NCBI GenBank assembly: GCA_910588555.1
Contig: CAJUPC010000017.1
Coordinates: 1 to 47,812 of the forward strand
Length of the DNA: 47,812 nt
Source: Candidatus Gastranaerophilales bacterium
Lineage (GTDB): Bacteria > Cyanobacteriota > Vampirovibrionia > Gastranaerophilales > Gastranaerophilaceae
Direction: 5' to 3'
Shown: one piece after another, positions 16,577 to 26,008 of the stretch
How positions within the stretch are numbered: the first letter of the stretch is position 1
Layout: each line of letters begins with the position of its first letter
Translations under genes and position numbers: made by a program
The notes under the pieces: generated by a model
Told to the model about the DNA's origin: nothing
Database searches by the model: none
What the model saw: the letters and a program-made list of their open reading frames with translations, nothing else

Positions 16577-16604
16577 AAAAAAAGAGGCATTTGCCTCTTT
16601 TTTT
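16577..16604 (-). terminator. Intrinsic terminator after gyrA
   Basis: AAAAAGAGGCA and TGCCTCTTTTT form a hairpin with T-runs on both sides, immediately after the gyrA stop. It lies upstream of the promoter region of the 773-residue gene. Confidence 0.85.
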
Positions 16605-19164
16605 ATTGTTCTGAGTTGTTATCTAAAAGACTTGTCTGCGAGATATTGGCTTCTGCTTCTTTCGTTTCCATTGCCGCAACCTCTTTTTTTACTGTTTCGT
16701 CCTCATCAGGATTTACAATTTTATTAACAGATACAACAGTGTCATTGTCTGTTAGATTTTGTGCTCTAACACCTGTTGCCGGTCTGCCCTGACGTGAGAT
16801 TGAACCTGCATTCAATCTTGTTACAACACCGTTTGCTGTTACCATCATAATATCATCTGAATCCTGAACGATTGTTAATGCAACTAATCTTGATGCTGAT
16901 GATTTGAATTTAGTTGCAATAAGACCGATACCGCCTCTGTTTTGGCTTCTGAATTCTGATAATTTTGTACGTTTACCGAAACCGTCAGAAGTTACTACAA
17001 GCAAGTCTGCGTCATAGTCACGAGGAACAATATCACATCCGACAAGTTCATCGCCTGAACGTAATTTCATTGAAGTTACACCGCGTGCGCTTCTGCCAAG
17101 CGGTCTTAAATCTTCAATCGGGAAGCGTATTGCCATACCGCAAGATGTACCGATAATAATTTCATCGCGTGCGGTTGCAAGTTTTACCCAGTTCAATTCG
17201 TCGCCTTCTTCAAGACCTATTGCAATAATACCGTTTCTTCTGATATTTGCAAAGTTGTCTAACTCAATACGTTTGATATAGCCTTTTTTAGTAAGCATAA
17301 TCAAGTTCAATTCGTGAGAGAACGTACTTACAGGAACTACTGCCGTAATTCTTTCATCCTGATCAATCGGAAGTACGTTTACAATCGGCAAACCTTTTGC
17401 CTGACGTCCGCCTTCAGGGAAATCATATACATTCAAGCTGTAAACCGTTCCTTTTGATGAGAAGAACAATACTTTGTCATGCATCATTGCTGTGAAGAAG
17501 TGTTGGATATCATCATCTTCTTTTGTTTTCATACCCGATTTGCCGCGAGTTGCACGGTTTTGGCGTTCAAATGTGTCTAAAGAAATACGTTTTAAATATC
17601 CTTGATGTGTAATAAATACAGCCATAGGAGTATTCGGCGTCAAGTCCTCAATTGTAACTTCGCCCTGTTCGGGAAGAATTTGAGTTTTTCTGTCGTCGCC
17701 GTATTTTTCTTTATCTTCAAGAAGTTCTGTTTTAATGATGTCAAGGATTTTTTGACGGCTTGCAAGAATTTCTTCATATTCTGCAATCTTCTTAAGAAGT
17801 TCGTCATACTCAGCTTTAACTTTGTCTTGTTCCAATCCTGTCAAACGTCTTAATTGCATTTCCAAAATTGCATTTGCCTGGTCAATGTCAAGTCCGAAAC
17901 GGCTCATTAATCCTGTTCTTGCATCTTCTGTTGTTTTAGATTTTTTGATAAGTTCGATAACTTCGTCAATAGAACCCAATGCAATAATCAAACCAGCCAA
18001 GATGTGTGCTCGGATTTTAGCTTTTTTCAGGAAGAAAATAGTACGTCTTGTAACGATTTCAACCCTGTGTTCAACAAATTCGGATAGAACTTCATAAAGG
18101 TTCATCAATCTGGGCTGTTTGCCGCATAAAGCAAGCATATTTACGCCAAAAGTTGTTGCAAGCTGTGTATACTTGAATAAATTGTTTTTGACAACATCAG
18201 GTTTTGCGTCGCGTTTAAGTTCAATAACAATACGCATACCTTCTCGGTCGGATTCGTCACGGATATCTGAAATGCCATTAATTCTCTGGTCTTTAACAAG
18301 TTCTGCAATTTTTTCGATAAGAACTGCTTTATTTACCTGATAAGGAATTTCGGTGATTACGATTGCCGTACGAGCCTGACGTCCGCCGCCGCCTGCGATT
18401 TCTTCAAAACCTGCAACGGCTTGCATTTTGATAGAGCCTCTGCCTGTTTCGTAAGCCTGTTTAATATCGCTTAATCCGATAATAGTCGCCGCAGTCGGGA
18501 AATCGGGGCCTTTAACGTATTCCATTAATTCAGCAACCGTGATTTGCGGATTGTCGATTAAAGCAATTGTACCGTCAACAATTTCACAAAGGTTGTGAGG
18601 AGGTATGTTTGTAGCCATACCTACAGCGATACCTGAAACACCGTTCAACAAAAGCATTGGAAGTCTTACCGGTAATACGGAAGGTTCTTGTAATGAGCCG
18701 TCAAAGTTTGGTTCGAATTCGACTGTTTCGCAATCAATATCAGCAAGCATAGATTGAGTAATTTTGTGCATTCTGGCCTCTGTATAACGCATTGCAGCAG
18801 CTCCGTCGCCGTCAACAGAACCAAAGTTACCGTGACCGTCAACTGTTAAATAACGGGTTGAAAAATCTTGAGCCATACGAACAAGAGCTTCATATACTGC
18901 GGTATCACCGTGGGGGTGGTATTTACCGAGAACTTCACCGACGATACGAGCACATTTCTTAAACGGTTTGTCAGGTGTCATTCCAAGTTCGTTCATTGCG
19001 TATAAAATACGTCTGTGAACGGGTTTTAAGCCGTCACGAACGTCAGGCAATGCACGACCTACGATAACACTCATCGCATAGTCGATATATGAACGCTTCA
19101 TTTCTTCTCTAATATTGACGGGTACAATTTTACCGTCTGAAAACATGCTTTGTTGGTTGCTCAT
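16603..19164 (-). CDS. gyrA: DNA gyrase subunit A
   Basis: GyrA is the breakage-reunion subunit of DNA gyrase, which introduces negative supercoils with GyrB. The 853-residue sequence starts with VNIREEMKRSYIDYAMSVIVGRALPDVRDGLKPVHRR and has catalytic Tyr127 in AAMRYTEARM. The quinolone region reads HPHGDTAVYEALVRM, with Thr88 and Glu92 at the positions of E. coli Ser83 and Asp87; such residues occur naturally in some lineages. The position of the GyrA box reads QNRATRGKSG (535-544) instead of the consensus QRRGGKG. GGGAAATTAG precedes the ATG. It follows the phosphohexomutase gene by 82 bp. The alternative, ParC of topoisomerase IV, is less likely given the length and domain match, but the box is unusual. 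Confidence 0.92.
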   Translation of the reverse strand: MSNQQSMFSDGKIVPVNIREEMKRSYIDYAMSVIVGRALPDVRDGLKPVHRRILYAMNELGMTPDKPFKKCARIVGEVLGKYHPHGDTAVYEALVRMAQDFSTRYLTVDGHGNFGSVDGDGAAAMRYTEARMHKITQSMLADIDCETVEFEPNFDGSLQEPSVLPVRLPMLLLNGVSGIAVGMATNIPPHNLCEIVDGTIALIDNPQITVAELMEYVKGPDFPTAATIIGLSDIKQAYETGRGSIKMQAVAGFEEIAGGGGRQARTAIVITEIPYQVNKAVLIEKIAELVKDQRINGISDIRDESDREGMRIVIELKRDAKPDVVKNNLFKYTQLATTFGVNMLALCGKQPRLMNLYEVLSEFVEHRVEIVTRRTIFFLKKAKIRAHILAGLIIALGSIDEVIELIKKSKTTEDARTGLMSRFGLDIDQANAILEMQLRRLTGLEQDKVKAEYDELLKKIAEYEEILASRQKILDIIKTELLEDKEKYGDDRKTQILPEQGEVTIEDLTPNTPMAVFITHQGYLKRISLDTFERQNRATRGKSGMKTKEDDDIQHFFTAMMHDKVLFFSSKGTVYSLNVYDFPEGGRQAKGLPIVNVLPIDQDERITAVVPVSTFSHELNLIMLTKKGYIKRIELDNFANIRRNGIIAIGLEEGDELNWVKLATARDEIIIGTSCGMAIRFPIEDLRPLGRSARGVTSMKLRSGDELVGCDIVPRDYDADLLVVTSDGFGKRTKLSEFRSQNRGGIGLIATKFKSSASRLVALTIVQDSDDIMMVTANGVVTRLNAGSISRQGRPATGVRAQNLTDNDTVVSVNKIVNPDEDETVKKEVAAMETKEAEANISQTSLLDNNSEQ

Positions 19165-19246
19165 CTAATTTCCCTTTTCTATACTATCCCTGCTTATATT
19201 TTACCATAAACAAGTGAAAACAGCTAATTTTAAATTTATCTTTACA

Positions 19247-21502
19247 TTAGAAATGGTACTCAGGAATTACGAAAGGTTCATTGTTGGCGTCTTTGTTTAC
19301 AAACTGCAAATAATATTCCATAGCGTCCTCTTTTGTTGAGTTGTATAGCTTGTCGTCAATGAACTTTTTATGCAATTCGGTTCTGTCGCCCGAATAGTTT
19401 CCTAAAATGTTGGCGTAAAGCTCTATTATGCCTTTATCAGAACCGCCGCCGTAAGCTTTTGTTTTCGCGTCTGTTCCTGACGGGCGGATTTCAATGTACT
19501 TGTCCGTGAATTCCAAATAAGTTCCGTCGCCTACAAACTTAATAGAAACAAGATTGTCAAAAATCAGGCTTTTAAACGCGTCATTTAAGATTTCTTTTGC
19601 GTCTTCAAGTGTTAATTTACCTTCTTTAATCCCCATTGCGATTGAAAGATAGAACAAATCGTTTTTGGTGCGTTTTGCTTCGCCTGCAATTTTGGCTTCT
19701 TTAAGTTTGTTAATATCAGGTTCGGACTCGTTGTAATATGCGATATCTACACGTGTGTCAAAACGTCCGATGATATTGTTTTCTTCAAATATTTGCACAA
19801 GATATTCTGAGAGTGAAGTTTGTTCACTTTGAAGTTTTGATATTAGCGCTGACGCTACAATAATAGCTTCTGTTGCGCTTTTTTCTCTCATTGCGATTGC
19901 AAATCTTCCTGAATTTGATTTGATTAATTCTTCCGTGCCCATAATCATTCCGCCTGATTCTTCGCCGCCGAAAAGTAAACGCGGATTTACACCAAGGTTA
20001 ATCGGATTTCCAAAAACATCGTCTACAATAACGTCTTTGTCAGGTGAATTTTTTAATTTCAATTCGACCTTTTTCATAATATTGGCGATTTCTTTGAAAC
20101 CTACAGGAACATTAATAACATTTACCCCCTGTTTTCTTGCCCATTCATCCCATGAAATTGCGGAAGCTGTGGTTTTAATCATAAATCTGGGGTGATTATC
20201 CCATAAATTTTGAGCTTTTAATTGTTTTGACCAAAAATCCATAAGCATTAAAAACGCCTGATTTGCTGTAAACACTGTTAAAATCAATTCATCGTTAAGT
20301 TGAATGTAATCAATACCTGCTTTTTCAAGTTCGGGAATTGTGCAGGCGTATTCTGTTTGAGCAATAGTCAGCCTATCGTGGTCCGGGTCGGTAATTAACG
20401 CTGTCGTTCCGACAGGCATTGAGGTTAATTTTTCATCGTAATGAAGTGTTTCAATAACGGGGAAGAATTTTTCACCTTCTGCATTTTTTGCTAAAACAGT
20501 TGCATCTACAGAATAGTCATAAAAACCTTTATCAGGAAGATTATATTTTCCTATTGCGTGGAAGAACGGGTCTTCTTCTATATTAAACCATACAAACTTG
20601 TCTGAAATATCGAGTTTTTTTAAAACTCTGCTCAATGTTCTGTAAGCGGAGCCGCCGACATTTTCGATTACTATTTTGTCTTTTAATTTTTTTATTAAAT
20701 CAAGATTTATTTTTTGTGCAACGCCTGATTTCAAATATTCTACATATAAATCAACGCCGTCATCAACTTTTGAGAGAACTTGTTCATCAATAAGCGGATT
20801 GTCTTTGGCAGAAATTTTTATTTCATAAGATCCTTTTTTTTCGGTTTCTTCAAAGATTTCGCGGATTTTATCAACAAATTCCATTGACTCTTCGGGAAGA
20901 TACTGGCTTCCTTGAGAATTCAAATCTTTTGTAGCATTTTTAACTGAAATACCGTGGCTTGATGTGATGTATTCTCCCCCGAGAAGGTCTAATTTAAATG
21001 CTAAAAATGAAGCAAGCCAGATTGGAATTGTCTGCCGGTCTTTCGGCACAAGTGTTTTTATTCCGTTTGCTGCTTGAATTCTTGCTATTGCATCGAGGAA
21101 GAGTTCTGAATTGTAGCGAACTTCGCGTCCTGCAACTTTAACAATTTCTTTGCCTGTATATTTTTCTTTAGCAGCAAGCGATTTTGCTAATGTTGCAAGC
21201 ACAACCCCTACAAGGTTAATCGGAAATCTTGTATCCTGCGGATAGAGTATGTTTTGTGGGCCTCGAATACCTGCTGTTGAAACTTTTGCTTCTTTTGCGT
21301 AATTTTCAAACCATTCGTATAAATTCAGACCTTCAGGATTGTTTTTTTCATCGTATGGCAGAAGGTGTTCTTTTTTTAATGTAAAAGTGAATTCTCCCTC
21401 GTTTGAGAAGTCCATAAGATTTAAATTTTTCACATATTCGGGTGTTTTATCATAAACACTTTTAAACAATTCGTTTTCTAATTCGCAGTTTGAAGTTTGC
21501 AT
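19247..21502 (-). CDS. Phosphohexomutase (phosphoglucomutase/phosphomannomutase superfamily)
   Basis: A 751-residue member of the alpha-D-phosphohexomutase superfamily, which moves phosphate between C1 and C6 of hexoses. The four family landmarks are present in order: TAGIRGPQN near the start, the phosphoserine loop TSSHGIS with likely catalytic Ser182, the metal loop DPDHDRL (372-378), the sugar-binding GGEESGG, and the phosphate-binding RPSGTDAKTK near 670. The serine loop differs from the usual TASHNP, and the protein is considerably longer than typical members (about 450-580). Substrate is uncertain. GAGGAGAG at 6 nt supports ATG 21502 over an upstream ATT-rich extension. It is divergent from plsC. 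Confidence 0.85.
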   Translation of the reverse strand: MQTSNCELENELFKSVYDKTPEYVKNLNLMDFSNEGEFTFTLKKEHLLPYDEKNNPEGLNLYEWFENYAKEAKVSTAGIRGPQNILYPQDTRFPINLVGVVLATLAKSLAAKEKYTGKEIVKVAGREVRYNSELFLDAIARIQAANGIKTLVPKDRQTIPIWLASFLAFKLDLLGGEYITSSHGISVKNATKDLNSQGSQYLPEESMEFVDKIREIFEETEKKGSYEIKISAKDNPLIDEQVLSKVDDGVDLYVEYLKSGVAQKINLDLIKKLKDKIVIENVGGSAYRTLSRVLKKLDISDKFVWFNIEEDPFFHAIGKYNLPDKGFYDYSVDATVLAKNAEGEKFFPVIETLHYDEKLTSMPVGTTALITDPDHDRLTIAQTEYACTIPELEKAGIDYIQLNDELILTVFTANQAFLMLMDFWSKQLKAQNLWDNHPRFMIKTTASAISWDEWARKQGVNVINVPVGFKEIANIMKKVELKLKNSPDKDVIVDDVFGNPINLGVNPRLLFGGEESGGMIMGTEELIKSNSGRFAIAMREKSATEAIIVASALISKLQSEQTSLSEYLVQIFEENNIIGRFDTRVDIAYYNESEPDINKLKEAKIAGEAKRTKNDLFYLSIAMGIKEGKLTLEDAKEILNDAFKSLIFDNLVSIKFVGDGTYLEFTDKYIEIRPSGTDAKTKAYGGGSDKGIIELYANILGNYSGDRTELHKKFIDDKLYNSTKEDAMEYYLQFVNKDANNEPFVIPEYHF

Positions 21503-21543
21503 ATAATTCTCTCCTCTAATTATTATAATAATATATGAAAAAC

Positions 21544-21572
21544 TTGTAATGTGCAATCTTTGAGTGTATAAT
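21544..21572 (+). promoter_or_regulatory. Promoter of the tandem plsC genes
   Basis: TTGTAA (21544-21549), a 17-bp spacer and TATAAT (21567-21572) precede an AGGAG and the ATG at 21596. This is one of the best promoters with a conventional leader in the window. Confidence 0.7.
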
Positions 21573-21595
21573 ATTATCAAACAGGAGAAAATTAA

Positions 21596-22261
21596 ATGTT
21601 CTGGGATAAAGATAAGAACTATACAAAACGTACTGCTGATGAATATAATGTATGGAGATCAATTTTTCAATATATTATTTGCGGCATATTTTATATGATA
21701 AGATTAAAATTAATATATAGATTAAAAGTTGATGGGCTTGAAAATGTTCCGAAAGATAATGCATATATTGTCTGCCCTAACCATTTATCAACCCTTGATC
21801 CTCCGATGCTTGCAGGAATTATGCCGAGAAGAATATCTTTTATGGCTAAAAAAGAACTGTTTGATATTCCGTTTATCAGATGGTGGATAGATTGGATGGG
21901 AACTTTTGCCGTAAATCGTGACAGTTTGGGACCTTCAACAATCAAAACTGTTATGGAAATCAAAAAAAGCGAATGGGTATTCGGAATTTTTCCTCAAGGA
22001 ACCAGAGGTATTCCAGGTGAAATTTCTGGGATAAACAACGGTTTTGCTAAACTTGCAAAGATTACAAAGTGCGCAGTGCTTCCCGTTGGAATAGTCGGTA
22101 CAGAGGAAGCAAGACATTTGCCTTTTACGGGGAATGTAACCGTTAAAATTGGAAAGCCTATTCCTTATAGTGATAATCCTGATGAAGTTATGGAAAAATG
22201 GATTGAAGCAATTCAGGAATTAACAGGTTTTAAATATGTTAAGGAAGATGTCAGGAGTTAA
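21596..22261 (+). CDS. 1-acyl-sn-glycerol-3-phosphate acyltransferase (PlsC family), copy 1
   Basis: PlsC-type enzymes add the second acyl chain to lysophosphatidate at the inner membrane. The 221-residue protein has a hydrophobic N-terminal segment (IFQYIICGIFYMIRLKLIY), the catalytic HX4D box in CPNHLSTLDPPM, a substrate-binding FPQGTRG motif and GIVGTEEARHLPF. AGGAG is placed well before the ATG. The second copy begins 4 bp after its stop, so the pair is an operon that probably arose by tandem duplication. Which acyl acceptor each prefers cannot be told. Confidence 0.9.
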   Translation: MFWDKDKNYTKRTADEYNVWRSIFQYIICGIFYMIRLKLIYRLKVDGLENVPKDNAYIVCPNHLSTLDPPMLAGIMPRRISFMAKKELFDIPFIRWWIDWMGTFAVNRDSLGPSTIKTVMEIKKSEWVFGIFPQGTRGIPGEISGINNGFAKLAKITKCAVLPVGIVGTEEARHLPFTGNVTVKIGKPIPYSDNPDEVMEKWIEAIQELTGFKYVKEDVRS

Positions 22262-22265
22262 GAAT

Positions 22266-22961
22266 ATGAAAGAAAGAAATTACAATAGAAGATATCCGCA
22301 TGAATATAATTTATTCAGAACTCTTTTTTATATGAGTTTTCTTTATTGTGTTGTTGTTCCGTTTATGAAAATATTTTATAATTGTAAAATTACGGGTAGA
22401 CATAATCTTCCGACAAGAGCTAAAAGCGGTAAATTTTTATATACGGCAAATCATGTTTCTCACTTTGACCCTCCAATGGTTTCAATGGCTTGTAACCGTC
22501 CTATTGCATATATGGCGAAAAAAGAGCTGTTTCAAAAAGGTGATAAATTTGAATGGCTTGTTAAACGTTTGGGTGCATTTGCCGTAGACAGAACTAAGCC
22601 CGAAATTGCTACTTTTAAAACAGTTCGTGATATTCTTGCAACAAGCTGGTCTCTTGGAGTTTTTCCCCAAGGCGGTATAAGACCATACGGTTCTGATTTA
22701 AGCAATCTCAAAAAAGGATTTATAGTAATTGCAAAAAACGCAAAAGCTGATATTGTTCCTGTTGCAATTGCAGGTTTTGACGGTTATCCAAAACTTAAGC
22801 CGTTTACACGCAGAAATGTTCATATTCATGTAGGAAAGCCTATTTCGTATAAACTTTCAGATGATGAAATTATGTACGAATGGTGCAAACAGATTTCAGA
22901 ACACGCTGATTATGTTAATACACTTGAAAATCCTGAAAACATTAATAAAGTAGTACAATAG
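22266..22961 (+). CDS. 1-acyl-sn-glycerol-3-phosphate acyltransferase (PlsC family), copy 2
   Basis: A second PlsC-type acyltransferase of 231 residues directly behind the first. It keeps the HX4D box (TANHVSHFDPPM), the phosphate-binding FPQGGIRP in place of FPQGTRG, and the conserved ending VGKPISY. Both copies share the context MAKKELF...GAFAVxR. I chose ATG 22266, 8 nt after AGGAG, over an upstream in-frame start inside the first gene. The altered motif suggests a different acyl donor or acceptor from copy 1. Confidence 0.9.
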   Translation: MKERNYNRRYPHEYNLFRTLFYMSFLYCVVVPFMKIFYNCKITGRHNLPTRAKSGKFLYTANHVSHFDPPMVSMACNRPIAYMAKKELFQKGDKFEWLVKRLGAFAVDRTKPEIATFKTVRDILATSWSLGVFPQGGIRPYGSDLSNLKKGFIVIAKNAKADIVPVAIAGFDGYPKLKPFTRRNVHIHVGKPISYKLSDDEIMYEWCKQISEHADYVNTLENPENINKVVQ

Positions 22962-22969
22962 ATAATGAT

Positions 22970-23254
22970 TTAAACATTATGCATGTTATCAAAGATTTCT
23001 TTGTGCTGAACCCAAATTTCCATATTGAGTTCAGCGCCTTTGTTTGTTAACGCTTCTTTGATTTCTTTAAAACTGTTTTGTGAAGCTGAAATATCGCATA
23101 ACATAAACATTACGAAATGTCCTTGCATTAATGTTTGTTTGATATCTTCAATATTAACTTCATATTTAGCCAATACATTAACAACTGCGGCTACGATACC
23201 GATTTTGTCTACACCTTGTACAGTTATTATAATTTGTTGATCTGAAGATGTCAT
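22970..23254 (-). CDS. ACT-domain protein
   Basis: A 94-residue stand-alone ACT-domain protein of the UPF0237 type. The hallmark is IIITVQGVDKIGIVAAVVNVLAKYEVNIEDIKQT, a beta-alpha-beta start with the ligand-binding DKIGIVA turn. ACT domains bind small molecules, often amino acids, and regulate partners. It starts 2 bp after the stop of the alanine/sodium symporter gene, so the two are cotranscribed. A role in sensing the transported amino acid is an inference from that context. Confidence 0.85.
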   Translation of the reverse strand: MTSSDQQIIITVQGVDKIGIVAAVVNVLAKYEVNIEDIKQTLMQGHFVMFMLCDISASQNSFKEIKEALTNKGAELNMEIWVQHKEIFDNMHNV

Positions 23255-23256
23255 TT

Positions 23257-24789
23257 TTATGCCTCTTGTTTTGCGTAATCTTTCATTACAAGTTTACCGA
23301 TTTTATGTCTTTTGCAATAATCTTTGAAATCTGCAAGAATTTCAGGAGCTAAAAGATATAAAGCAATAATATTCGGAACTGACATTGCAATCATCATAGC
23401 GTCAGTAATGTTGATTACAGAAGCAACATTCATTGCAGAACCTACAACGATAAATAAACAGTAAATTACGTCAAATGATAAGTTACGTTTGTGACCTTCA
23501 CCTACTAAGAATGTCCAGGCTTTTTGTCCGTAGTAAGCCCATGAAATCAATGTTGATAATGCAAACAAGATTACAACTACTGACAAAATGTAAGGGAAGA
23601 ATGAAATTACTGACTCAAATGCTGAACTTGCAAGTTCAATACCTGAAATTTGTCCGACCTGAGTTTGGTCTAAAATTCCCGAGAATACAATCGCAAATGA
23701 AGTAAGCAAGCATAAAATACCTGTTAATAAAGTTTCAAGCAATGCTACAAAACCTTGAGAAATAGGTTCGTTAGTTTTAACTGTAGCATAAGCAATAGCT
23801 GCTGCACCGGTACCAGCTTCGTTTGATTGAACGGAACGTCTTAATCCGATAATGATAGTACCGAATACACCACCTGCAACCGCGTGAGGAGAGAAAGCTT
23901 CTCTAACGATTAATGCAATAGCATGAGGTATGTGAACGAAGTTTGCAAAGATTACAACCAAACCTGCACCGATGTATAAGAAGCACATAGCAGGTACAAG
24001 AATTGTAGTGATTTTTGAAATACTTTTAATCCCGTCAACAACAGCTAACCACACAAGTACTGCTATAATTACACCGAATACCCACGCGTATCCGTTCATA
24101 AAACTGCTTTCGCCGCCTGTGATTAAAATAAGCTGGTGAGCAGACTGGTTAATTTGTATCATGTTTCCGCCTGAAATTGCACCGCCGATACAAAGTACTG
24201 CAAAAATTGCAGACAAAGGCTGTCCGAGCCATCTCATTTTTTTACGTGTTAAACCGTGTGCGATATAGTGCATAGGACCGCCTGATACGGTTCCGTCTAG
24301 GTTAAATCTTCTGTATTTAACAGCTAATGAAGCTTCGATAAATTTAATTGACATTCCTAAAAATGCGCCTGCAAAAATCCAAAATGCTGCACCGGGACCG
24401 CCAATTGAAATAGAAATTGCAACACCTGCAATACTTCCGATACCGATTGTGCCTGATAATGCTGTTGCTAAAGCCTGAAATGATGAAACTTCACCGTTTG
24501 AATCTTTTGAGTCTTTATCTGCTGGTTTTGCAACAACGTCAATTGCGTGTTTCAAACCCCAAAGTGATACACCTCTGAAAAATAAGGTGAAAAATATACC
24601 TGCGAACAAAATCCAAAATATGATAATCGGTACATTTGACCCGAAAAAGTTTATCGGATAGAAAATAACATTCGCTACAGCATCTGATACGGGGGCGATA
24701 TGTTTGTCCATAAACGCGTCTACGTTGAATGCCATTGCTTGTTGAATGTTAAATAAAAGTGTCAAAAGTACGATTAAAAATTTGTTCAT
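23257..24789 (-). CDS. AGCS-family sodium/alanine symporter
   Basis: A 510-residue inner-membrane transporter of the alanine or glycine:cation symporter family. Residues 1-20 resemble a signal sequence (MNKFLIVLLTLLFNIQQAMA). Family motifs include SSFQALATALSGTIGIGSIAGVA, GPGAAFWIFAGAFLGMSIKFIEASLAVKYR, TVSGGPMHYI and SNEAGTGAAAIAYA. About eleven membrane segments can be made out. GAAGGAAA precedes the ATG. The downstream ACT gene is in the same operon. Substrate is likely alanine or glycine with Na+, but the family also transports related amino acids. Confidence 0.93.
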   Translation of the reverse strand: MNKFLIVLLTLLFNIQQAMAFNVDAFMDKHIAPVSDAVANVIFYPINFFGSNVPIIIFWILFAGIFFTLFFRGVSLWGLKHAIDVVAKPADKDSKDSNGEVSSFQALATALSGTIGIGSIAGVAISISIGGPGAAFWIFAGAFLGMSIKFIEASLAVKYRRFNLDGTVSGGPMHYIAHGLTRKKMRWLGQPLSAIFAVLCIGGAISGGNMIQINQSAHQLILITGGESSFMNGYAWVFGVIIAVLVWLAVVDGIKSISKITTILVPAMCFLYIGAGLVVIFANFVHIPHAIALIVREAFSPHAVAGGVFGTIIIGLRRSVQSNEAGTGAAAIAYATVKTNEPISQGFVALLETLLTGILCLLTSFAIVFSGILDQTQVGQISGIELASSAFESVISFFPYILSVVVILFALSTLISWAYYGQKAWTFLVGEGHKRNLSFDVIYCLFIVVGSAMNVASVINITDAMMIAMSVPNIIALYLLAPEILADFKDYCKRHKIGKLVMKDYAKQEA

Positions 24790-24888
24790 TAACTTGTTTC
24801 CTTCTCTAAATATACCCGGCTTTTATAATAAGGGTAAAAACCAACTTTTATAAGTGTAGCAGAAACATGAAAAATAAGGGTCAAATGG

Positions 24889-25950
24889 TTACGAAATCTT
24901 AAAGATTTGTTGCAAATAATCCTCAGCGCATTGTGCGGAAGTCAGATTTTTAATTGTATTAAAAGTATTGGTATGTATGGCTTTTAGAGAATTTTTATCA
25001 AGGCTTTTTATGTGTGTCAAAGTTTTTTTAATTCCTTCAATTGTCGGCTCGGTCAAAAATCCGTTTTCGTTGTTTTTTATAATCCCTGCTATGCCGTCAT
25101 CTTTTGTGCAAACAGTGATACAGCCCGATGCCATAGCTTCTAAATAAACCATACCAAATGTTTCATCGACGCTTGGCAGAATAAAAATATCACTTTCACG
25201 CATTTTTGCATATACCTCTTCGAGTTTTAATCTGCCTGTAAATTTTACGTTTTTATCAAGTTTTTCAAGTTTTTTACTCAGTCTGCCGTCCCCAATTACA
25301 GTCAGCTCAAAACTTTCAAACTCTTTGCAAGCTTTAATAAGTTTATCTATGTTTTTACGTTTTATAAAATTTGCGCAGGTTAAAATTTTTATATTTTTTC
25401 CTTCAAATTTTGGATAATTGGCGGGAGGGATAATTATTTTTTCATCAATACCCGACGGAGCCACAAATGTTTTGTTTTCAAATTCGGGAAAAAGTTTTAA
25501 TAGTTTTTCTTTTATTACATAAGACCTGCAGGCAATTGCTTTTGCATTGTTTAATGCTGTTTTTATCCGTTTTTTGAAATGGAATTTGTATAACGGATTT
25601 GTCAAAACTTGCAAATCAGAATGGTGAATTCCGGCAATAAACGGAAGTCCGAGTTTGTCAGCGTATAGAATTCCTGAGGGCATGTGGGCTATAATGAGGT
25701 CATATTTTTTTGACAACGGGCGGACAAACCAAAATGGTGTCCAGTAATTTATATTATAAACATTACCATATTGTCCTGACTTGTAAAAGGGTTTGCCGCG
25801 CAAGAAAGAATTCAAAATAAAATTCGGTTTTATAACATCAACTTGATGCCCTGCATTTTGCCATTCTTTTACAAAATTCAGCAAGGTTTTTGGCGTTGTT
25901 TTTTCTGTTTCTTTTATTGGATACAAATCTGTTATAAAAAGAATTTTCAT
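24889..25950 (-). CDS. Glycosyltransferase, GT4 (GT-B) family
   Basis: A 353-residue retaining glycosyltransferase of the GT-B fold. The N-terminal domain starts MKILFITDLYPIKE and ends near the linker GIDEKIIIPPANYPKF. The C-terminal nucleotide-sugar domain has ILTCANFIKRKNIDKLIKA, FTGRLKLEEVYAKMRESDIFILPSVDETFGMVYLEAMASGCITVCT and an EX7E-like site around DETFGMVYLE. It probably builds a cell-surface glycan; donor and acceptor are unknown. There is no Shine-Dalgarno; a TTTACA/TATAGT promoter places the transcript start on the ATG. Divergent from the TPR gene. Confidence 0.88.
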   Translation of the reverse strand: MKILFITDLYPIKETEKTTPKTLLNFVKEWQNAGHQVDVIKPNFILNSFLRGKPFYKSGQYGNVYNINYWTPFWFVRPLSKKYDLIIAHMPSGILYADKLGLPFIAGIHHSDLQVLTNPLYKFHFKKRIKTALNNAKAIACRSYVIKEKLLKLFPEFENKTFVAPSGIDEKIIIPPANYPKFEGKNIKILTCANFIKRKNIDKLIKACKEFESFELTVIGDGRLSKKLEKLDKNVKFTGRLKLEEVYAKMRESDIFILPSVDETFGMVYLEAMASGCITVCTKDDGIAGIIKNNENGFLTEPTIEGIKKTLTHIKSLDKNSLKAIHTNTFNTIKNLTSAQCAEDYLQQIFKIS

Positions 25951-25956
25951 AAATCA

Positions 25957-26002
25957 ACTATAACGCAATTGCCTTGTAATGTAAATCTTTTTGGGTTATT
26001 AT
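25957..26002. promoter_or_regulatory. Divergent abutting promoters of the glycosyltransferase and TPR genes
   Basis: Minus strand: TTTACA (25980-25985), 17 bp, TATAGT (25957-25962), then 6 nt to the ATG at 25950. Plus strand: TTGTAA (25974-25979), 17 bp, TATTAT (25997-26002), then 6 nt to the ATG at 26009. The two -35 boxes abut, so only one polymerase could bind at a time. Both predicted transcripts are leaderless. Confidence 0.6.
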
Positions 26003-26008
26003 ATAATT

